From Nocardioides phosphati (GTDB lineage Bacteria; Actinomycetota; Actinomycetes; Propionibacteriales; Nocardioidaceae): a DNA stretch of 64,000 nt. How positions within the stretch are numbered: position 1 is the stretch's first letter; each line of letters begins with the position of its first letter. Shown piece by piece: positions 60,334 through 64,000 of this stretch. A model generated the notes under the pieces. It was not told the origin of the DNA. It was given only the letters and a program-made list of their open reading frames with translations, and did no database searches. The stretch lies in NCBI RefSeq assembly GCF_014646375.1, contig NZ_BMNI01000005.1:1-64000 (forward strand), given 5' to 3'. The translations under genes were made by a program, and so were the position numbers.

Positions 60334-60945
60334 TCAACCCGCCGCGCGGACCGCCACCTGCAGGTCGCCGACGAGCGCGGCGTACGCCTCGGGGAACTCC
60401 GGCTTGCCGCGCAGCCGGACCACCGCGGACGGGTGCGTCGTCAGCAGGACCTGGCGTGCGTCGAGCTGCTGCAGGGTGCCGCGCTCAGCGCCGACCTTCA
60501 CGGTCCGACCGAGCACCGCGCGTCCGGCGGTCGCGCCGAGCACGACGACGACCCGTGGGTCGACGACCTCCAGCTCGGCGTCGAGCCACGGGTGGCACGC
60601 CTCGATGTGGCCGACGTCGGGCTTCTTGTGGATCCGGCGCTTGCCGCGCTGCTCGTAGCGGAAGTGCTTCACGGCGTTGGTCAGGTAGACCCGCTCACGG
60701 CGCGTGCCCGCGTCGACCAGGGCCTCGTCGAGCAGCCGCCCGGCCGGCCCGACGAACGGCTCGCCGTCGCGGTCCTCGTGGTCACCCGGCTGCTCGCCGA
60801 CGAGCACGAGCCGCGCCGTGGGCGGTCCCTCGCTGAAGACGACCTGTGTCGCGGGCTTCCAGAGCTCGCAGCCGCGGCAGTCGGGTGCGGCGTGCTGGAG
60901 CTCCTCGAGCGTCGGATCGGCGGGGACCCAGGCTGATGCGTCCAT
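60334..60945 (-). CDS. udgX: uracil-DNA glycosylase-like protein UdgX
   Basis: UdgX binds uracil in DNA and traps it in a covalent complex through a His in the RIHKKP-type loop. The 203-residue protein has VGEQPGDHEDRDGEPFVGPA, TNAVKHFRYEQRGKRRIHKKP (H106) and LLTTHPSAVVR. The KRRIHKKP insertion is the mark of UdgX against ordinary family 4 UDG. Cysteines at 23, 26 and 117 fit the Fe-S site in part. It is parallel to the fructosamine-kinase gene, 19 nt apart, but no repair gene adjoins. Confidence 0.88.
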   Translation of the reverse strand: MDASAWVPADPTLEELQHAAPDCRGCELWKPATQVVFSEGPPTARLVLVGEQPGDHEDRDGEPFVGPAGRLLDEALVDAGTRRERVYLTNAVKHFRYEQRGKRRIHKKPDVGHIEACHPWLDAELEVVDPRVVVVLGATAGRAVLGRTVKVGAERGTLQQLDARQVLLTTHPSAVVRLRGKPEFPEAYAALVGDLQVAVRAAG

Positions 60946-60964
60946 GACCGCCCCGTACCCCGAT

Positions 60965-61819
60965 TCAGAGGAAGGCGCGCGCCAGCCGTGCGGCCCGGTC
61001 GCCGTAGCTGCCACCGAACATCGCTGCGTGCACCAGCAGCGGGAAGAGCTGGTGCAGCCCGATGCGCTCCTCCCAGCCGTCGGCCAGCGGGAAGACCTCT
61101 TGGTACGCCGCGAGGACGCGCGGCAGCTGCGGCAGCCCGAAGAGCGCGAGCATCGCCAGGTCGGTCTCACGGTGGCCACCGTGGACCGCCGGATCGATCA
61201 GGTGCGCGCGCCCGTCGGCGCCCCAGAGCACGTTGCCGTTCCACAGGTCACCGTGGAGCAGCGCGGGCGGCTCCACCGGCACGAGCGCGGCGAGGCGGCC
61301 CATCGCTGCGGCCACCGCCTCGGCGTCGTCGGCGTCGATGGCACGGCGTTCGAGCGCGAGCCGGAGGTACGGCGCGACCCGCTGGCCGGCGTAGAAGTCC
61401 GCCCAGGTCGCAGCCGTCGCGTTGGAGAGCGGCAGCCGGCCGATCCAGCCGTCCTTGTCGCCGCCGAACCCCGCACACGGCGCCTGGTGGAGCGCGGCCA
61501 GGTCGCGGCCGAGCTGGTCGGCGGCGTCGGCTGTCGGGCGCGCCGGCTCGATCCACGGCAGCAGCAGGCATGCCTCGTCGTACGCGAGGGGGGTGGGGAC
61601 GGGTGCTCCCGCCTCGGCGAGCCGCTGCAGGCCGCGGGCCTCGCTGGCGAAGAAGCCGGGCGGCGGCCCGGCCTGCGACTTGAGGAGCACGACGCGGCCG
61701 TCGGAGAGACGCAGCCGGGTGGCGGTGTTGATGTCGCCGCCCGCGACGGGGGCCGTCGAGACGACCGCCGTGCCGAGCAGCTGCTCCGCACGTCGCGCGA
61801 TCGCCGACTGCCGGGTCAC
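60965..61819 (-). CDS. fructosamine kinase family protein
   Basis: The 284 residues have a protein-kinase-like (aminoglycoside phosphotransferase) fold: TRLRLSDGRVVLLKSQAGPP with the ATP lysine, catalytic LLHGDLWNGNVLW, and IDPAVHGGHRETDLAML. These are the FN3K/YniA features. It probably phosphorylates glycated amines or ribulosamines to help remove them. The GTG start overlaps the phosphatase stop (GTGA), and FN3K-type genes beside low-molecular-weight phosphatase genes are common in bacteria. Confidence 0.88.
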   Translation of the reverse strand: MTRQSAIARRAEQLLGTAVVSTAPVAGGDINTATRLRLSDGRVVLLKSQAGPPPGFFASEARGLQRLAEAGAPVPTPLAYDEACLLLPWIEPARPTADAADQLGRDLAALHQAPCAGFGGDKDGWIGRLPLSNATAATWADFYAGQRVAPYLRLALERRAIDADDAEAVAAAMGRLAALVPVEPPALLHGDLWNGNVLWGADGRAHLIDPAVHGGHRETDLAMLALFGLPQLPRVLAAYQEVFPLADGWEERIGLHQLFPLLVHAAMFGGSYGDRAARLARAFL

Positions 61820-62313
61820 GGCTGCGGCACCCCCGCGAGCTCCTTGACCAGGACGTCGGCGGTGCGCTCGATCATGGCCAGCACGTCGTCGAAGCCCTGC
61901 GGCCCGCCGTAGTACGGATCGGGCACGTCGCCCTCGCCCTCCGGGTCGAACGCGCGGAACATCAGCAGCCGCTCCTCCGGGACGCCGAGCGCGCGGAGCT
62001 CGTCGTGGTGCGAGGAGTCCATCGCCAGCACCACGTCGTACGCCGAGGCGTGGGCGCCGCGGAACTGCTGCGCGCGGTGCCTGCTGGCGTCGTAGCCGGC
62101 GGCGGTGAGGGTGGCGGCCGAGCGCCGGTCCATCGGCTCGCCGACGTGCCAGCCGCCGGTGCCGTAGGAGTCGACGGTGACGTCGAGCCCGGCAGTCGCG
62201 ACGCGGTCGTTGAGCACGACGTCGGCGACGGGCGAGCGGCAGATGTTGCCCAGGCAGACCACCGCGACCCGGTAGCCCGGGCCCTGTGCGGGAGGCAGCG
62301 CTGCGGTCGTCAC
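61816..62313 (-). CDS. low-molecular-weight protein-tyrosine phosphatase
   Basis: The 165-residue enzyme has the active loop CLGNICR (C20-X5-R26) followed by SP, and the general acid Asp in VPDPYYGG. Substrates are likely phosphotyrosine proteins or phospho-amines from the adjacent FN3K-type kinase; in several bacteria these two act on one glycation repair route. GTG start overlaps the holin-like gene stop (GTGA). The open frame continues upstream as shadow. Confidence 0.9.
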   Translation of the reverse strand: MTTAALPPAQGPGYRVAVVCLGNICRSPVADVVLNDRVATAGLDVTVDSYGTGGWHVGEPMDRRSAATLTAAGYDASRHRAQQFRGAHASAYDVVLAMDSSHHDELRALGVPEERLLMFRAFDPEGEGDVPDPYYGGPQGFDDVLAMIERTADVLVKELAGVPQP

Positions 62314-62690
62314 GACCTGTCCTCGTCGGGGAGGAACGCGCGGGTCAGCGACGCGACGAGCGTGATGACCAGGCTGCCGAAGAGCGCCGTCCAGAAGCCT
62401 TCGGCGTGGAAGCCGACGTCGAGCTGGTCGGCGAGCCAGCTGGTCAGCAGGAGCATGAGGGCGTTGATGACGAGGACGAAGAGCCCGATCGTCAGGATGA
62501 TCACCGGGAACGAGAAGAACTTCACGACCGGCTCCACCAGCGACGTGACCAGGCCCAGGAGGACCGCGGCGCCGAGCAGCGGCACGAGCTTGTGCTGCCA
62601 GTCGGCTCCCTCGACCGAGATGCCGTCGAAGAGCCAGGCGGCCGCCGCGAGTCCGGCCATGGTCGACACGATCCAGATGAGGAGCTTCAC
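62310..62690 (-). CDS. phage holin family (four-helix) membrane protein
   Basis: The 126-residue protein has about four membrane helices: LIWIVSTMAGLAAAAWLF, LVPLLGAAVLLGLVTSLVEPV, FPVIILTIGLFVLVINALML and FWTALFGSLVITLVASLT. This is the PF04020-type holin/YvlD family, a normal chromosomal protein with no phage nearby. The GTG start has TAATCT 6 nt upstream and no SD. It heads the operon with the phosphatase and fructosamine kinase. Confidence 0.85.
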   Translation of the reverse strand: MKLLIWIVSTMAGLAAAAWLFDGISVEGADWQHKLVPLLGAAVLLGLVTSLVEPVVKFFSFPVIILTIGLFVLVINALMLLLTSWLADQLDVGFHAEGFWTALFGSLVITLVASLTRAFLPDEDRS

Positions 62691-62696
62691 GCAGCC

Positions 62697-62702
62697 AGAT
62701 TA
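62697..62702 (-). promoter_or_regulatory. -10 box TAATCT for the leaderless holin-like gene
   Basis: On the minus strand TAATCT is 6 nt before the GTG at 62690. Confidence 0.55.
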
Positions 62703-62772
62703 GGCCAGCGCCCGTGAACGGCACGCGTCGTCGGGGCGGCGAGGTCCCGGGCGTCCGGGTGCACAGGGGCCG

Positions 62773-62852
62773 CGACTCTGGTGCACGTGCACCAAAGTCG
62801 ACCCGACACCGCCCACCGGGAGGTCGATTCAGGGGCACGTGCACCTGAGTCG
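62773..62852. repeat. two 28-bp palindromes with CACGTG cores
   Basis: Palindromes at 62773-62800 and 62825-62852 share CGACTC-like ends and GGTGCACGTGCACC-type cores; each has at most two mismatched pairs, and their centres are 52 bp apart (five helical turns). They lie between the terminator of the LPQTG gene and the promoter of the holin-like gene. Confidence 0.7.
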
Positions 62853-62878
62853 CCCCCAGGCATCCGCACGACCAACGG

Positions 62879-62920
62879 CGCGTGGCCCGGACCCTGGCGA
62901 ACCAGGACCCGGGCCACGCG
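62879..62920 (-). terminator. terminator of the LPQTG protein gene
   Basis: CGCGTGGCCCGGACCCTGG (62879-62897) pairs with 62902-62920 at 17 of 19, with a CGAA loop. It starts 13 bp past the stop codon. Confidence 0.8.
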
Positions 62921-62933
62921 TCGTACGGGCGGG

Positions 62934-64000
62934 TCACTCCTCCTTGCGGCGGCGGGTGAGGATCAGGCCGGCGCCGATCAGCACGAAGGCGGCGAAGCCC
63001 AGGGGCAGGATCGAGGCGGGTGCTCCGGTCTGGGGGAGCGGCGACCCGTGCGGCGTACCTGCCGGCGGCGGCGTCGAGCCGGGGACGAAGACCTCCGGCG
63101 GGGCCGTCATGGAGGCCGTCACGACCACCTCGTTGGAGGTGAGGGTGTGGTGGACCATCGGCAGGGTGGCCATCACCGCGGAGGCCACACGGGCACCCGC
63201 TCCGCCACCCGCCGTCCGGGCCAGCCGTGCCACCTGGCCGGCGTCGGAGGCCTCGACGGCCTCGTCCCAGGCGAGGTAGCCGATGTTCCACAGCGTGGAG
63301 GTGTAGGTCTCCTCCGGCTGCAGGACCAGGTCGGACGGGGGCTCCGGGAAGACGACGTCCATGACCGCGGTGCCGCCGATGGTGTCGCCGGCTGCCGGGG
63401 TGATGTCCCCGATGTCCCACGTGACCAGCTGCGTCACCGGGTCGACCGTGACCGTGCAGGTCAGGCCCTCCGCACACTTCGCGGAGCCGGGGACGAGCGT
63501 GGCGTCGAGGGTCGAGACGTTGTCCTCGGGGTTGAAGCCGGGCACGTAGTCGGTGACCTCCACGTTGTGGAAGTTCTTCGGCCCGGTCGCGGCGACCCGG
63601 ACGACGTAGCGGACCGTGTCGCCGAAGCCGACCTTGCCGTCGCTCTCGACCCAGCTGCCGCCGACCTTCTCGTACTGCTTCTTGGCAACGATGGCGAGCT
63701 GGCCCTCGGCGAAGTCGGTCACCACGATCGGTGCCATCTGTCCGCCGCTGACGAAGTTCAGCTCGTCGACCTGGACGCCCATCACCGGGTCCTTCGGCAG
63801 GTCGTAGCCGGCAGGTGCACCGGTCTCGACCAGCAGGTAGCACCCGTGCTGGAGGTCGTTGAAGAGCGCCTGCCCATCGGCCTCCGTGACCGCGGTGCCC
63901 ACGAGCACCTGGCCGTCGGCGCCCGGCTCGACCGAGAAGTCGCAGCCACCCTCGGGCACGGGGCCCAGTGACCAGACCTGGAACGTCGCGCCGGCGAGCA
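62934..64000 (-). CDS. LPQTG-anchored surface protein, C-terminal part (cut by window edge)
   Basis: At least 355 residues are visible, with the N-terminus beyond the window. The first visible residues, LAGATFQVWSLGPVPEG, and the following CDFSVEP to CYLLVETGAPAGY are typical of SpaA/Cna_B-type isopeptide domains. A DUF11-like Ig domain follows (RYVVRVAATGPKNFHNVEVT). The end is a sorting signal: LPQTG, then ILPLGFAAFVLIGAGLILT and RRRKEE. So it is attached to the wall by a sortase, perhaps the class F enzyme encoded 23 kb away or another one. A terminator follows the stop. Confidence 0.85.
   Translation of the reverse strand, partial: LAGATFQVWSLGPVPEGGCDFSVEPGADGQVLVGTAVTEADGQALFNDLQHGCYLLVETGAPAGYDLPKDPVMGVQVDELNFVSGGQMAPIVVTDFAEGQLAIVAKKQYEKVGGSWVESDGKVGFGDTVRYVVRVAATGPKNFHNVEVTDYVPGFNPEDNVSTLDATLVPGSAKCAEGLTCTVTVDPVTQLVTWDIGDITPAAGDTIGGTAVMDVVFPEPPSDLVLQPEETYTSTLWNIGYLAWDEAVEASDAGQVARLARTAGGGAGARVASAVMATLPMVHHTLTSNEVVVTASMTAPPEVFVPGSTPPPAGTPHGSPLPQTGAPASILPLGFAAFVLIGAGLILTRRRKEE

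Noticed and set aside
62310..62690. Prophage remnant, because of the holin-family protein
   Set aside because: Chromosomal members of this family are common in actinobacteria, and no other phage gene is present.

Overview
The window is a GC-rich (roughly 70% or more), gene-dense piece of an actinobacterial chromosome. Homodimeric AceE pyruvate dehydrogenase, MenB, polyphosphate-type glucokinase, a SigK/RskA pair, a MprAB-like two-component pair, a DUF6458-like protein and many start-stop overlaps (GTGA, ATGA, TGATG) point to the Nocardioidaceae, probably Nocardioides or a close relative; that placement is inference. I see no rRNA, tRNA, CRISPR array, transposase or prophage. Most genes are in tight operons, and at least eight start sites look leaderless (TAnnnT box 6-7 nt before the start codon).

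Layout. 0-3.1 kb: a Co/Ni ECF importer operon on the minus strand (cbiM, PDGLE protein, cbiQ, cbiO, tiny double-CxxC protein) behind a 12-bp perfect dyad that contains a Nur-like box and pairs with the cbiM Shine-Dalgarno. 3.6-12.3 kb: recC-recB-recD. 12.3-19 kb: lipoprotein, acyl-CoA dehydrogenase, ThpR, TetR/glycosyltransferase, a Rossmann-fold reductase and an ACT-domain protein. 19-21.6 kb: SigK-RskA, divergent from a sulfite-oxidase-family molybdoenzyme and a Met-rich lipoprotein, which together look like a cell-envelope methionine-oxidation response module. 21.6-31.3 kb: menB, a zinc-ribbon protein, a subtilase, pyruvate dehydrogenase E1/E2, a LysR regulator and a lipoate ligase-like protein. 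31.4-38 kb: glucose catabolism: ppgK, the Entner-Doudoroff operon zwf-edd-eda, and a divergent ROK regulator. The same dyad (ACTTATG-N13-CAwAAGT) lies before ppgK and between zwf and the ROK gene, suggesting one small regulon. A 614-bp gene-free stretch between ppgK and eda carries repeats and an orphan promoter/hairpin.

39-51 kb is the most unusual part: a minus-strand cluster with three sortase-like proteins, of which only the middle one keeps the catalytic His and Cys, a membrane-embedded sortase-like protein, an FAD oxidoreductase, two large repeat-rich secreted proteins with minisatellites, an Ala-rich secreted protein and a TetR regulator. None of the secreted proteins has an LPxTG signal. 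A recognisable LPQTG protein appears only at the right edge of the window, cut by it.

53-64 kb: a fused PhzE-like chorismate amidotransferase enzyme in one operon with pabA and pabB; a DUF559-like nuclease-fold gene bracketed by two copies of an inverted repeat; a histidine kinase/response regulator pair; and a minus-strand run of holin-like membrane protein, low-molecular-weight phosphatase, fructosamine-kinase-like protein and UdgX.

Starts were chosen from Shine-Dalgarno sites, overlaps and -10 boxes. Functions come from recognised motifs; no database search was possible.
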